Notes: generated from the sequence alone by a model not told the origin. Positions 48,375-57,379 are shown, numbered from the stretch's first letter. The stretch: 64,000 nt of DNA from Shinella granuli (GCF_004341885.1 NZ_SLVX01000001.1:186001-250000); one strand, 5' to 3'. A program made the numbers and translations.

Positions 48375-49235
48375 ATGAAGCCCAACCCCATCACGGCGGC
48401 GCCCGGCGACGCCGCTGCCCGCAAGGCGATCCGGCCGGTGACCTGCTATCCGGTCGAGACCCTGACGCGTCCCGATCTTGCGGCCTACCGTGCGCTGAGA
48501 GACGACCTGACGCTTGTCGAGAGGGTTGTCGTGCCGCCGCGCGAGGCGGCGACGTGGTCGGTGCCGGCGGGGCATTTCTGCCGCATCGTCTGCAGCGAGG
48601 GGCCGCAGGTGGGCGACCTCAACCTGTTCAATGCCAAGGACCTGAAGGAACGGCTCTATACCGGCAAGACGCGGGCGCTCGCCGGCACCCATGTCGGCCT
48701 CGGCGACCAGCTCTTTTCCAATTTCCCCTATCTGCGCCCCATCGCGACCATCACGCATGATACGCTCGACTGGTACGGCTTCGATGAATTCGGCGGCGCG
48801 GTGCATGACGTGATCGGCACGCGCTGCGATCCCTACACGCACAATCTGCTGAGCCATGGCGGGCAGTACCATCATTGCTGCCACTCGAACCTCACCCGCG
48901 CCTTCGCGGCGAAGACCGGCATGGCGCTGCGCGAGGCGGAGACCTATGTGCATGACGTGCTGAACGTCTTCATGTGCACCGGCTTCACGCGCGATACGGG
49001 CCAGTACTTCATGAAGGCGAGCCCGGTGCGGCCGGACGACTACCTGGAATTCTTCGCCGAGATCGACCTTCTCGGCTGCATGTCGGCCTGCCCGGGCGGC
49101 GACTGCTCGGCGCAGCACTCCTCCGACACGGCGGCGTGTTATCCGATGGTCGTCGAGATCTACAAGCCGAAGGCCTTGCCGGAAGGCTGGGCGCCGCCGC
49201 CGGTCAACGGCTACGACGGCACCCATGGTCTCTAG
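48375..49235 (+). CDS. DUF1989 (urea carboxylase-associated) family protein
   Basis: 286 residues of the DUF1989 family. Seen: VVVPPREAATWSVPAGHFCR, IVCSEGPQVGDLNLFNAKDL, THDTLDWYGFDEFGGAVHDV, CHSNLTRAFA and the Cys/His-rich LLGCMSACPGGDCSAQHSSD. The several conserved His and Cys residues (HHCCHSN, CPGGDC) suggest a bound metal. Paralogues are found with urea carboxylase genes, but none is here. GGAGACGGAAAG precedes ATG 48375. It follows arsC by 150 bp without a clear terminator; functional linkage to arsenic is not supported. Confidence 0.9.
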   Translation: MKPNPITAAPGDAAARKAIRPVTCYPVETLTRPDLAAYRALRDDLTLVERVVVPPREAATWSVPAGHFCRIVCSEGPQVGDLNLFNAKDLKERLYTGKTRALAGTHVGLGDQLFSNFPYLRPIATITHDTLDWYGFDEFGGAVHDVIGTRCDPYTHNLLSHGGQYHHCCHSNLTRAFAAKTGMALREAETYVHDVLNVFMCTGFTRDTGQYFMKASPVRPDDYLEFFAEIDLLGCMSACPGGDCSAQHSSDTAACYPMVVEIYKPKALPEGWAPPPVNGYDGTHGL

Positions 49236-49284
49236 CCGAAGCGGCATAGGTTCGGCGTCGGACAATGCGGTAGAAGCAAGACGC

Positions 49285-49917
49285 TCAGCGCGGGCGGCGG
49301 ACGGCGCGGATCGTTCCGCTGTTCCCGCCGCCGCAGAAGAAGCGGTCGGCGCCGTCGGATTCGAGGCCTGAGACGCCGGTGCCTGCGGGCATGACGATGG
49401 TGTCGAGCACCGCGCCGGTCCTGGGGTCGAGGCGTCGCAGGTCGCTTTCCTCGCCCTCCCAGGTGCCGTGCCACAGTTCGCCATCCACCCAGGTGACGCC
49501 CGTCACCATGCGGTTGCTCTCGATGGTGCGGAGGAGCGCGCCGGTTTCCGGGTCGATCTCGTGGATCTGCCGGCTGCGGTATTCACCGACCCAGAGCGAG
49601 CCTTCCGCCCAGGTGAGGCCGGAATCGCCGCCCTTGCCGGGCGCGGGGATGGTGGAGACGATGGCGCCGGAGGCGGGGTCGATCTTGTGGATGCGGTCTT
49701 CCGCGATCTGGAAGAGGTGGCGGCCGTCATAGGCGGTGCCGGCATGGGCCGCAAGATCGATCGAGCGCAGCATGCGGCCGTCGTCCGGGTCCAGAGCATT
49801 GACCTTGTCGCCGGAGGCGAACCAGACGGCCTTGCCGTCGAAGGTGACGCCGTGGACCTGCTCCACGCCGGGGAAGGGGCCGTATTCGCGCAGGATGTCG
49901 GCTTTGGAAGTGGTCAT
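49285..49917 (-). CDS. Vgb/glutamine-cyclotransferase-like beta-propeller protein
   Basis: 210 residues built from repeated propeller blades (VHGVTFDGKAVWFASGDKVN; AGTAYDGRHLFQIAEDRIHK; SGLTWAEGSLWVGEYRSRQI; TGVTWVDGELWHGTWEGEES), each with the WxG/LDPxTG pattern. The size implies five blades. No signal peptide, so cytosolic. AAGGAG precedes ATG 49917. It lies 33 bp downstream of the TPR/winged-helix regulator gene on the same strand. Function is unassigned; streptogramin lyase is a distant relative only. Confidence 0.82.
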   Translation of the reverse strand: MTTSKADILREYGPFPGVEQVHGVTFDGKAVWFASGDKVNALDPDDGRMLRSIDLAAHAGTAYDGRHLFQIAEDRIHKIDPASGAIVSTIPAPGKGGDSGLTWAEGSLWVGEYRSRQIHEIDPETGALLRTIESNRMVTGVTWVDGELWHGTWEGEESDLRRLDPRTGAVLDTIVMPAGTGVSGLESDGADRFFCGGGNSGTIRAVRRPR

Positions 49918-49950
49918 CTCAATCTCCTTTGGATCGTTGATGGGGCGATC

Positions 49951-51171
49951 CTAATCGCCCGGTAGCGGACCCGGGAGTAACAAGACTGTCGAGAAAGCGC
50001 CGGGTGTCGGCGTCAGCCAGCGCCGGCTACGGCCGCGGCCGATCGCCTGCACCTTGCCATCCGTGGAGAGCTGTTCGAGGGCGCGCTGCACGGTGCGGGC
50101 GCTGGTGCCGAGTGCGATGGCGAGCGCCGAGCTCGACCAGGCCTCGCCATCGGCAAAGAGCGCGAGCATGTCGGCATGGGGCTCGTCGTGCGGCGGCGCC
50201 AGCACCGCGACGGCCCTTCCTTCGCGCGGCACCAGCAGGAAACCGTCCTTCGTGGCGGTGATCCCGGCGAGCGGTTCGAGCTCGGCCCGCAACCGGCCCA
50301 TTTCGACGCGCAGGCGCGCGCGATGCGACTCGTCGGCGTGCCGGGCGCGGAAAGCGCGCAGCAGCAGGCTTTCCCGGCTGGCACCGCCGGGAAAGGCCTC
50401 GGCGAGGGTGCGCAGCAGCGCGAACAGGATCGGCCGTGTGGCGAGCGAGACGGTGGTCTCGCCGCAGCGCACGACGTGGCGGCAGGCATCCACCACGATC
50501 CTGTCGGTGGCAAGCAGGGCCTCGACCTCGCCCGGCAGGAGGGATTGCGCGCGGCCTTCCACAATCAGCCGGCCGGCGGGGCTTTGCAGGACCGTGGCGG
50601 CGTCCTCGACCTCGCGGATGAGAGCGGGGATGCCGGCTTGCCGGGCGGCTGCGGCGGCGCGCATGAAGGCCTCGCGGGCCGCTGCCGTGCGCAGCCGGCG
50701 GATCGCGATGCCGGCGGCGGAGAGGGCATGCGCGGCCTGAAGCGGTGGAGGCAGGGTGGCGGGATCGATCGCGGCAAGAAGGGCGGCGGCATCGTCCAGT
50801 CGGCCGATCAGCAGCAGGCGGCGGATGGCGAGCATCTTTGCATGGGCGGCGTTCAGCCAGTCGCCGTGCGCCGTGAGCGTCGCCTCGGCGGTGGCGAGCG
50901 CCTTCACCGGCCAGGTGAGATCACGCGAGACGAGGGCGATTTCCGCCTCGGCGACGACGCAGCGCGCCCGCGCCACCGCCTCGCGCGGGCCGAAGGCACG
51001 GGCGGCGCTCTTCAGCAGCGCCTTCGCGCGGTCGAGATCGCCGAGCTGCGCCATGGCGATGCCGCGCAGTGCCAGTGCTGGCGCGTCATCGCGCAGCGCC
51101 ACGCGGTTCAGCGCGCCGAGCGGATCGCCACTGGCGAGCGCCCGGGCGGCGGCGGTGATCATCGAGTCCAT
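49951..51171 (-). CDS. TPR/winged-helix multidomain transcriptional regulator
   Basis: 406 residues. An N-terminal all-helical region (about 1-200: ALALRGIAMAQLGDLDRAKA and repeated Ala-rich pairs) resembles tetratricopeptide repeats. The middle (about 215-300: VVDACRHVVRCGETTVSLAT, RARLRVEMGRLRAELEPLAG) resembles an OmpR-like winged helix without a receiver, and the end (about 340-390: SSALAIALGTSARTVQRALE) is a second helix-turn-helix. Start ATG 51171. Paired with the propeller gene immediately downstream. Ligand and targets unknown. Confidence 0.78.
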   Translation of the reverse strand: MDSMITAAARALASGDPLGALNRVALRDDAPALALRGIAMAQLGDLDRAKALLKSAARAFGPREAVARARCVVAEAEIALVSRDLTWPVKALATAEATLTAHGDWLNAAHAKMLAIRRLLLIGRLDDAAALLAAIDPATLPPPLQAAHALSAAGIAIRRLRTAAAREAFMRAAAAARQAGIPALIREVEDAATVLQSPAGRLIVEGRAQSLLPGEVEALLATDRIVVDACRHVVRCGETTVSLATRPILFALLRTLAEAFPGGASRESLLLRAFRARHADESHRARLRVEMGRLRAELEPLAGITATKDGFLLVPREGRAVAVLAPPHDEPHADMLALFADGEAWSSSALAIALGTSARTVQRALEQLSTDGKVQAIGRGRSRRWLTPTPGAFSTVLLLPGPLPGD

Positions 51172-51257
51172 TGTATTCCCGTCACACTTGTCACTCCCGC
51201 TTTTCCGCGGCCGCCGCTTACGCTCGCTGCCTCGATAGAGAAGAAAGGCGTTTCACG

Positions 51258-51600
51258 ATGCGCAATCAAGTCGTTTCCCATGAGGAACGGGCTGAAGGCC
51301 CGCCTGCCGCTGTTGGCCGCGGAAAGGGCATGCACCCGACAGCGCGAGGCGCTGACCCAGCGACTTCAACTTCGACGACCGGGCCTCCGCGCCGCCGGAG
51401 GAGTTGGCGACAAAGCGCGCCGAGTACAATTTCGCGATTTGTTCGAACAAGGTGTCGGAAATGGTCGGCGTCAGCGTCTTTTACAGGAGCGGCCGTGTGA
51501 GGAGTGCCCCACCTACTCCTGTCACGTCCTCGTCCTCGTGCCGAAGGGCCGTGGCGAGGACGGCCTTCGCTATCCGATGGAAGGGGTAGGCGGCATGATC
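51258..51600 (+). pseudogene. Decayed DUF899 (thioredoxin-like) gene
   Basis: The plus strand starts MRNQVVSHEER at ATG 51258, the typical DUF899 N terminus, but continues in another frame as LPLLAAERACTRQREALTQR, then in further frames shows KVSEMVGVSVFYRSGR and VPKGRGEDGLRYPM, which match the C-terminal YNF...GVSVFYR and LDLVPKGRDEDG motifs. The central catalytic-fold region is deleted and at least two frameshifts are present. It occupies the gap between the regulator and the MFS gene. Confidence 0.8.
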
Positions 51601-51653
51601 GAGATTGAGTTGGGCGCGGCGCCGGCCAGCCGGGGGCCACAGAGGAGATGACA

Positions 51654-52868
51654 ATGATCCATACGCATTATCGCTGGGTGATCGTCGCCGCGGGCGGCCT
51701 GCTCGGCTGCATCGCCATCGGCGCGATGTTCTCGCTGCCGGTCTTCCTGCTGCCGATCGCCAGGGAGACCGGCTGGTCGGTGACCGGCATTTCCACCGCC
51801 ATGACCGTCGGCTTTCTCGCCATGGCCTTCGCCAGCATGGTCTGGGGCGGCCTTTCGGACCGCTGGGGGCCGCGGCCGGTCGTGCTGTCGGGCTCGGTGC
51901 TTCTGGCGGCGAGCCTGCTTGCGGCGAGCCTCGCGCCGTCGCTCCTTGCCTTCCAGTTCGTCTTCGGCCTGGTGGCTGGGGTGGCGGTCGCCGCGGTCTT
52001 CGCGCCGATGATGGCCTGCGTGACGGGCTGGTTCGACACGCACAGGAGCCTTGCCGTCTCGCTCGTCTCGGCCGGCATGGGCATGGCGCCGATGACCATG
52101 TCGCCCTTTGCCGCCTGGCTCGTCACCTTCAACGACTGGCGCAGCGCGATGCAGATCATCGCGCTCCTCGTCGCCGTCGTGATGATCCCGGCATCCCTGC
52201 TGGTGCGGCGTGCGCCGGCGCTGGAGGCGGGCGGCGAGGACCCTGCCGCGACCGACGAGCCACAGGCGGGCATGACGACGCGCGATATCCTGAAGACGCC
52301 GCAGTTCATCATCCTGTGCCTGACGAACTTCTTCTGCTGCGCCACCCATTCCGGGCCGATCTTCCACACGGTGAGCTATGCTATCACCTGCGGCATCCCG
52401 ATGATCGCCGCCGTCTCGATCTACAGCATCGAGGGCCTTGCCGGCATGGGCGGCCGGGTCGCCTTCGGGCTTCTTGGCGACCGGTTCGGCGCCAAGCACA
52501 TCCTCGTGCTCGGCCTCTTCGCGCAGGCCTTCGGCGCGCTCGCCTATGTCTTTGCCGGCGGGCTTGCCTCCTTCTACGTCGTGGCGGGTCTGTTCGGCTT
52601 CATCTACGCCGGCGTGATGCCGCTCTATGCGGTGATCGCCCGGGAAAACTTCCCGCTGCGCATGATGGGGACGGTCATCGGCGGCACGGCCATGGCCGGC
52701 AGCCTCGGCATGGCGCTGGGGCCGGTTGCCGGCGGACTGATCTACGACACCTTCGCCAGCTATACCTGGCTCTATGTCGGCTCCTGGGGCATCGGCCTCG
52801 GCGCCTTCCTGATCGCCATGACGTTCAAGCCGGTGCCGAGGGCGCGCGCGGCGCTGGCGGCGGCCTGA
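51654..52868 (+). CDS. MFS transporter (oxalate/formate-antiporter-like)
   Basis: 404 residues, 12 transmembrane helices. Motif A GGLSDRWGPRPVVL after helix 2; FGLVAGVAVAAVFAPMMACV and WFDTHRSLAVSLVSAGMGMA are characteristic of the MFS group that includes the oxalate/formate antiporters and MFS monocarboxylate carriers. Central loop with acidic EDPAATDEP. ATG 51654 has GAGGAG six bases upstream; ATG 51648 is too close. No regulator adjoins it except across the DUF899 relic. Substrate unknown. Confidence 0.88.
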   Translation: MIHTHYRWVIVAAGGLLGCIAIGAMFSLPVFLLPIARETGWSVTGISTAMTVGFLAMAFASMVWGGLSDRWGPRPVVLSGSVLLAASLLAASLAPSLLAFQFVFGLVAGVAVAAVFAPMMACVTGWFDTHRSLAVSLVSAGMGMAPMTMSPFAAWLVTFNDWRSAMQIIALLVAVVMIPASLLVRRAPALEAGGEDPAATDEPQAGMTTRDILKTPQFIILCLTNFFCCATHSGPIFHTVSYAITCGIPMIAAVSIYSIEGLAGMGGRVAFGLLGDRFGAKHILVLGLFAQAFGALAYVFAGGLASFYVVAGLFGFIYAGVMPLYAVIARENFPLRMMGTVIGGTAMAGSLGMALGPVAGGLIYDTFASYTWLYVGSWGIGLGAFLIAMTFKPVPRARAALAAA

Positions 52869-52880
52869 ACGATCGGGATG

Positions 52881-52907
52881 CTGGGCTCCTCGGGACGAGG
52901 AGCCCAG
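52881..52907. other. 12-bp perfect hairpin after the MFS gene
   Basis: CTGGGCTCCTCG / CGAGGAGCCCAG around a GGA loop, 12 bp after the MFS stop. A strong stem without a T-run on either strand; probably limits transcription or protects the mRNA 3' end. Confidence 0.6.
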
Positions 52908-52942
52908 TCGCGGAAGTGGCCGGTGGTGCGGACAGGTTCGCC

Positions 52943-53242
52943 CTAAGCCGCTCCGGACGGGTCGCCGATCGGCATCAGGGCGGGGTTCGTCGCCTGCTTG
53001 CGCTCGATCCGTTCTTCCTCGGTCTCCGCGGCATCCTCCGGCGGGTCGTCGCGGGTCTTGCCGGCATCGCTCAGCTTCTCCCGGGACGGGTCGGCATTGT
53101 TTTCGCCATGGGCGTCCCGGTCGCGATCCGGATCGTCCTTGGCAGGGAGGTAGCCACGCGGGCGCGTTGCCTCGGGGCCTTCCCAGCGGGGGGAATGCTC
53201 GGTGGTGCCGGGGGCACCGCTCTGTGGTTTTCCGATGGTCAT
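52943..53242 (-). CDS. Hydrophilic 99-residue hypothetical protein
   Basis: No family recognised. Very polar, rich in Asp, Glu, Arg and Pro (for example PAKDDPDRDRDAHGENNADP and TRDDPPEDAAETEEERIERK), so likely disordered. AAGGAG lies six bases before ATG 53242. The 65-residue gene is 41 bp upstream on the same strand. Confidence 0.65.
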   Translation of the reverse strand: MTIGKPQSGAPGTTEHSPRWEGPEATRPRGYLPAKDDPDRDRDAHGENNADPSREKLSDAGKTRDDPPEDAAETEEERIERKQATNPALMPIGDPSGAA

Positions 53243-53283
53243 GGTCGGCTCCTTGCTTGTTCCGGGGCTTGTTCCGGCGCTTC

Positions 53284-53481
53284 TCAGAAATTCAGGAACT
53301 GCGCCGGGTTCTTGCGGGCGCGCATGAGCAGGTCCAGCTCCCGTTTCGAGGGTCCGAACTTGTCGTAGAGGCGCTTGGCCTCCTGCGCCGGCAGGTCATA
53401 GGCCGCGCGAAAGGTCTCTATCGTGTAGCGTTCCCCCGACAGCCTGCGGTGGTCGGGAAAGAGCTTGGATTGGTCCGGCAT
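53284..53481 (-). CDS. 65-residue hypothetical protein
   Basis: MPDQSKLFPDHRRLSGERYT, then IETFRAAYDLPAQEAKRLYD and KFGPSKRELDLLMRARKNPA. Helical and charged; the IETFRAAYDLPAQEAKRLYDKFGPS part looks like a small rhizobial protein family of unknown role (DUF3606-like). The ribosome site before ATG 53481 is weak. Probably transcribed together with the next, hydrophilic gene. Confidence 0.65.
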   Translation of the reverse strand: MPDQSKLFPDHRRLSGERYTIETFRAAYDLPAQEAKRLYDKFGPSKRELDLLMRARKNPAQFLNF

Positions 53482-54035
53482 GGGCGATCACGCTCAATCG
53501 TCGTTGTCCCTGCTCAAACCGGCAAGGGGAGCGATTGTTCCGGTGGATCCGGGAAAAAATCGGGTGTGTTCGCGAACACGCCGCGGCGGGAAATCCCGCC
53601 TGCATGGGGAAGCCCGGTCCAGAAGCTGCCGAGCGGTGCGCAAAACGGCGGCGGGGCCCGAACATTCGCGTTCCGGCCCCGTCGTCCGGGAGAAACCCAA
53701 GCCGGAAAGCCGGCCACGATGTCCGACGAAAATTGTATACGTAAAAACCCGAAAAACTGTATCGCCTGATAAATTTATCGACGTGCACAAGCCTTCTCAG
53801 GTGCGAGATGCGCATCCGGGAGCGTGTGAAACAGCAGTTGATGTTCAACATACATCGCTTCATACCCATTGTACATGGCCGATTTGGCTGGATTGTCGAC
53901 ATTCCATGTCTTGAACTGTTGATGATGCTGTTTTTGCATTGTACACAATGATTGCGGTCCAGAAGATCGCGATGGGGCGGTGCCGCTGGAGGGCGGCGCC
54001 GGCCGCATCCAACGACACCCAATGGGAGGGGAAGC
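53482..54035. promoter_or_regulatory. Long regulatory region upstream of the Aap-type transporter
   Basis: 554 bp without a credible gene, much richer in AT toward the right. Marked elements: perfect palindrome GTGTTCGCGAACAC (53566-53579), and three related words ATTGTATAC (53732-53740), ATTGTACAT (53868-53876) and ATTGTACAC (53938-53946), the last within CATTGT-AC-ACAATG (53937-53950). The TTGTAYAC words resemble operators of GntR/FCD-type regulators; no such regulator is in the window. Confidence 0.55.
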
Positions 54036-55055
54036 ATGAAGCAGGCACTTCTTTCGATCTGCGCGGCCGCGCTCGGGCTGACCATGGCCGGCCAGGCCTC
54101 GGCGGCCGGCACGCTCGAAACCGTCAAGGCGCGCGGCAAGCTGGTTTGCGGCGTCTCACTGGCGACGCCGGGTTTTGCGGCACCCGATGACAAGGGCCGC
54201 ATGCAGGGCTTCGACGCCGATATCTGCCGCTCGATCGCCGCTGCGGTCTTCGGCGACGGCGACAAGGTCGAGTTCGTCCCGACCAACATCAACACGCGCT
54301 TCCAGGCGCTGCAGTCCGGCGAGATCGACGTCCTATCGCGCCAGACGACCCACACCTTCTCGCGCGATGCCTCGCTCGGCCTCGATTTCGGCCCGACGGT
54401 CTTCTATGACGGCCAGGGCCTGATGGTGGCGAAGTCGCTCGGCGTTACCAGCGCCAAGGAACTGACGGAAGCGGCGATCTGCACCCTGCCGGGCACCACG
54501 ACGGCGCAGAACATTTCCGACTTCTTCCGCGCGATCAACGGCAAGTTCGAGCTCGTCGTCTTCGAAAGCCCGGACGAGAACCGCGCGGCCTTCTATTCCG
54601 GCCGCTGCGAGGCGATCACCTCCGACCGGTCCGACCTTGCCTCGATCCGTGCCGTCGCCAACAACCCGGACGACTACGTGGTCCTGCCGGAAACCATCTC
54701 CAAGGAGCCGCTGGCACCGGCCTTCCGCCAGAACGATTCCAACTGGGGCGACATCGTTTCCTGGTCGGTCTGGCTGCTGATGGCCGCCGAGGAGAAGGGC
54801 ATCACCCAGGCGAATGTCGACGAGATGCTGAAGAGTGAGGACCCGGACGTGCAGCGCATGCTCGGCGCCACGGAAGAGCTCGGCAAGATGCTCGGCCTCG
54901 ACAACAACTGGGGCTACAGCATCATCAAGAGCGTCGGCAACTATGGCGAAGTGTTCGAGCGCAATCTCGGCGAGGGCACCAGGCTCGGCCTGACGCGCGG
55001 CCCCAATGCGCTGTGGAACGCCGGCGGCCTGATCTATTCGCCGCCGATCCGCTGA
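54036..55055 (+). CDS. General L-amino-acid ABC transporter substrate-binding protein (AapJ-like)
   Basis: 339-residue periplasmic precursor; signal peptide MKQALLSICAAALGLTMAGQ ending near ASA. Type II binding-protein fold of the AapJ/BztA family: TLETVKARGKLVCGVSLATP, GFDADICRSIAAAVFGDGDK, RFQALQSGEIDVLSRQTTHT, and the diagnostic NWGDIVSWSVWLLMAAEEKG. GGGAGGGGAAGC precedes ATG 54036. First gene of the transporter operon. The ligand specificity may differ from bulk amino acids given the amidohydrolase downstream. Confidence 0.93.
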   Translation: MKQALLSICAAALGLTMAGQASAAGTLETVKARGKLVCGVSLATPGFAAPDDKGRMQGFDADICRSIAAAVFGDGDKVEFVPTNINTRFQALQSGEIDVLSRQTTHTFSRDASLGLDFGPTVFYDGQGLMVAKSLGVTSAKELTEAAICTLPGTTTAQNISDFFRAINGKFELVVFESPDENRAAFYSGRCEAITSDRSDLASIRAVANNPDDYVVLPETISKEPLAPAFRQNDSNWGDIVSWSVWLLMAAEEKGITQANVDEMLKSEDPDVQRMLGATEELGKMLGLDNNWGYSIIKSVGNYGEVFERNLGEGTRLGLTRGPNALWNAGGLIYSPPIR

Positions 55056-55134
55056 TCGCTTTCAAGCGATCACCCGGGCGCGCGCATGGCGGTGCGCGCG
55101 CCCGTCCCCTTTTGGTTTCTAGCGGTGGGGATTC

Positions 55135-56283
55135 ATGGCTTTCCTGCATGACATGCGCTTTCGCGCCTTCTTCTACCAGGTCGTCGCGATCGGTGCCGTG
55201 ATCCTCGTCGGCTGGACGATGTTTTCGACGGCCAGCGGCAACCTCGCCAAGCAGAACATCGCGACCGGCTTCGACTTCCTCTCGCGGCCCGCCGGCTTCG
55301 TCATCACCGAGGCCGCCATCGCCTTCGAGGCGACCGACACGGTCGGCCGCGCCATCCTCGTCGGCATCGCCAACACGGTGAAAGTGTCGCTGCTCGCCGC
55401 CATCCTCGGCACGCTCATCGGCCTTGCGGTGGGCATTGCGCGCATGTCGCGCAATCCGCTGCTGGCGCGTCTTGCGCTCGTCTATGTCGAGCTTCTGCGC
55501 AATGTGCCGCTGCTGCTCTATCTCTTCCTCTGGTATTCGCTGATCATCCTCATACTGCCGCCGGTCAGGCAGGCGCTGAACCTCCTGCCGGGCGTCTATC
55601 TCTCCAACAGCGGCCTCGTCGTGCCGGCGGCCCTGGTCGAAAGCGGCGGCGGCGCGCTGCTCGCCTGCCTCCTCGGCGGCGCGGCGGCGGCGTTCGTCAT
55701 CCGCCGGGTCTTTACGCAGAAGCGTGTCGCGACCGGCCGGTCCAATCACGGCGCGCTCATCGCCACGGCCGCCTTCGTGCTGCCGGCCCTCGTGCTCTGG
55801 CTTGCCGGCGGCGTCAGCATCGACTGGGAGTTCCCGACCGCCGGGAAGTTCCGCCTGACGGGCGGGCTGCATGTGCGGCCGGAATTCGTGGCGCTGCTCT
55901 TCGGCCTTGCGCTCAGCGTCTCGGCCAATGTGGCGGAGATCGTGCGCGCCGGCATCCAGGCGGTGAGCAAGGGGCAATGGGAGGCCGCTGCCGCGCTCGG
56001 CCTTGCCCGCGCCAAGACCATGCGGCTCGTCGTGTTGCCGCAGGCGCTGCGCATCATCATCCCGCCGCTCACCAACACCTATCTCACCGTCTTCAAGAAC
56101 AGCTCGCTCGCCATCGCCATCGGCTATCCGGACCTCGTCATGGTCTCCAACACGGTGATGAACCAGACCGGCCAGGCGATCGAGACGATCGCGATCTTCA
56201 TGGGCGTCTACCTTGCGCTCTCGATCGCCATCTCGCTGCTGATGAACTGGTACAATGCGCATGTCGCGCTGAAGGAGCGTTGA
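55135..56283 (+). CDS. Amino-acid ABC transporter permease (AapQ-like)
   Basis: 382 residues, inner membrane. Eight or so helices with the AapQ N-terminal extension (MAFLHDMRFRAFFYQVVAIG) and large periplasmic/cytoplasmic central insert before the HisM/GltJ-type core. The EAA loop that docks the ATPase reads QWEAAAALGLARAKTMRLVV. Ends SLLMNWYNAHVALKER as in AapQ. Lies 79 bp after aapJ; the aapM start is 1 bp after its stop. Confidence 0.93.
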   Translation: MAFLHDMRFRAFFYQVVAIGAVILVGWTMFSTASGNLAKQNIATGFDFLSRPAGFVITEAAIAFEATDTVGRAILVGIANTVKVSLLAAILGTLIGLAVGIARMSRNPLLARLALVYVELLRNVPLLLYLFLWYSLIILILPPVRQALNLLPGVYLSNSGLVVPAALVESGGGALLACLLGGAAAAFVIRRVFTQKRVATGRSNHGALIATAAFVLPALVLWLAGGVSIDWEFPTAGKFRLTGGLHVRPEFVALLFGLALSVSANVAEIVRAGIQAVSKGQWEAAAALGLARAKTMRLVVLPQALRIIIPPLTNTYLTVFKNSSLAIAIGYPDLVMVSNTVMNQTGQAIETIAIFMGVYLALSIAISLLMNWYNAHVALKER

Positions 56284-56284
56284 T

Positions 56285-57379
56285 ATGGCCGACGTCCAGA
56301 CCCTTGCTTTGGCGCCGCCGCAGCCGGCGCCGACCGCCCCGCGCCTCGGCAGGCTTTCCGCCTATTTCGGCACGCCCGGCAACACGCTCATCAGCGTACT
56401 GTCCATCGCCGCCGTCGTTTTCATCGCCAAGCTCGCCTTCGGCTGGCTGGTGGTCGATGCGGTGTTCTCCGGCAACGGCGAGACCTGCAAGGCGGCAAGC
56501 GGCGCCTGCTGGCCGTTCGTCGCGCAGAAGCTGCGCTACATGCTGTTCGGCTTCTATCCCTATGACGAACAGTGGCGGCCGATGCTGGCGCTGCTTCTGC
56601 TTTTCGCCGCCTTCCTCTTTTCCATGATGCCGCGCTTCTGGAGCCGGGGCCTGCTTCTCGGCTGGATCCTCCTCGTCCTGCCGGTGCTCTATATTCTCAT
56701 GGCCGGCGGCGTCTTCGGCCTCACGCCTGTGGCGACGACGAGCTGGGGCGGCCTGCCGCTCTCCTTCATGCTCTCCTTCGTCGGGCTGACGCTCGCCATG
56801 CCGCTCGGCATCGTGCTGGCGCTGGCGCGCGCCTCCAACCTGCCGGCGATCCGCGTTCTCGCCGTCGGCTTCATCGAGATCGTGCGCGGCGTGCCGCTGA
56901 TCAGCATCCTCTTCATGGCGACGGTGATGCTGCCGCTGTTCATGCCCGAGGGCGTGACCATCGACAAATTGCTGCGCGCGCAGGTGGCGATCATCCTCTT
57001 CGCCTCCGCCTATATCGCCGAGATCGTGCGCGGCGGCCTGCAGGACGTGCCCGCCGGGCAATACGAGGCGGGATCCTCGCTCGGGCTGCACTACTGGCAG
57101 GTCATGCGCAAGATCGTTCTGCCGCAGGCGCTCAAGAAGGTCATTCCGCCGATGGTGGGCCTGTTCATCGGCTTCTTCCAGGATACGACGCTCGTCACCA
57201 TCGTCGGCCTCGTCGATTTCCTCGATACGGTGCGCTCGGCCATCCGCGATCCGCAATGGCAGGGCATTGCCGTGCTCGAAGGCTATCTCGTCGCCGCCGC
57301 CGTCTACTTCACCTTCAGTGCCCTGATGGGCGCCTATAGCCGATTCCTCGAAAAGCACTTCCGGACGACCCATGCCTGA
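56285..57379 (+). CDS. Amino-acid ABC transporter permease (AapM-like)
   Basis: 364 residues, second permease of the heterodimer. N-terminal extension MADVQTLALAPPQPAPTAPR and a cysteine-bearing loop (GNGETCKAASGACWPFVAQK), as in AapM; the EAA loop is QYEAGSSLGLHYWQVMRKIV, followed by LPQALKKVIPPMVGLFIGFF. Starts 1 bp after the aapQ stop, and its last 8 bp overlap the next gene. The ATPase gene (aapP), which normally follows here, is absent. Confidence 0.93.
   Translation: MADVQTLALAPPQPAPTAPRLGRLSAYFGTPGNTLISVLSIAAVVFIAKLAFGWLVVDAVFSGNGETCKAASGACWPFVAQKLRYMLFGFYPYDEQWRPMLALLLLFAAFLFSMMPRFWSRGLLLGWILLVLPVLYILMAGGVFGLTPVATTSWGGLPLSFMLSFVGLTLAMPLGIVLALARASNLPAIRVLAVGFIEIVRGVPLISILFMATVMLPLFMPEGVTIDKLLRAQVAIILFASAYIAEIVRGGLQDVPAGQYEAGSSLGLHYWQVMRKIVLPQALKKVIPPMVGLFIGFFQDTTLVTIVGLVDFLDTVRSAIRDPQWQGIAVLEGYLVAAAVYFTFSALMGAYSRFLEKHFRTTHA

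Noticed and set aside
53566-53579. GTGTTCGCGAACAC as a LexA (SOS) box
   Set aside because: Alphaproteobacterial LexA recognises the direct repeat GTTC-N7-GTTC, not this inverted repeat, and the neighbouring genes are not SOS genes.
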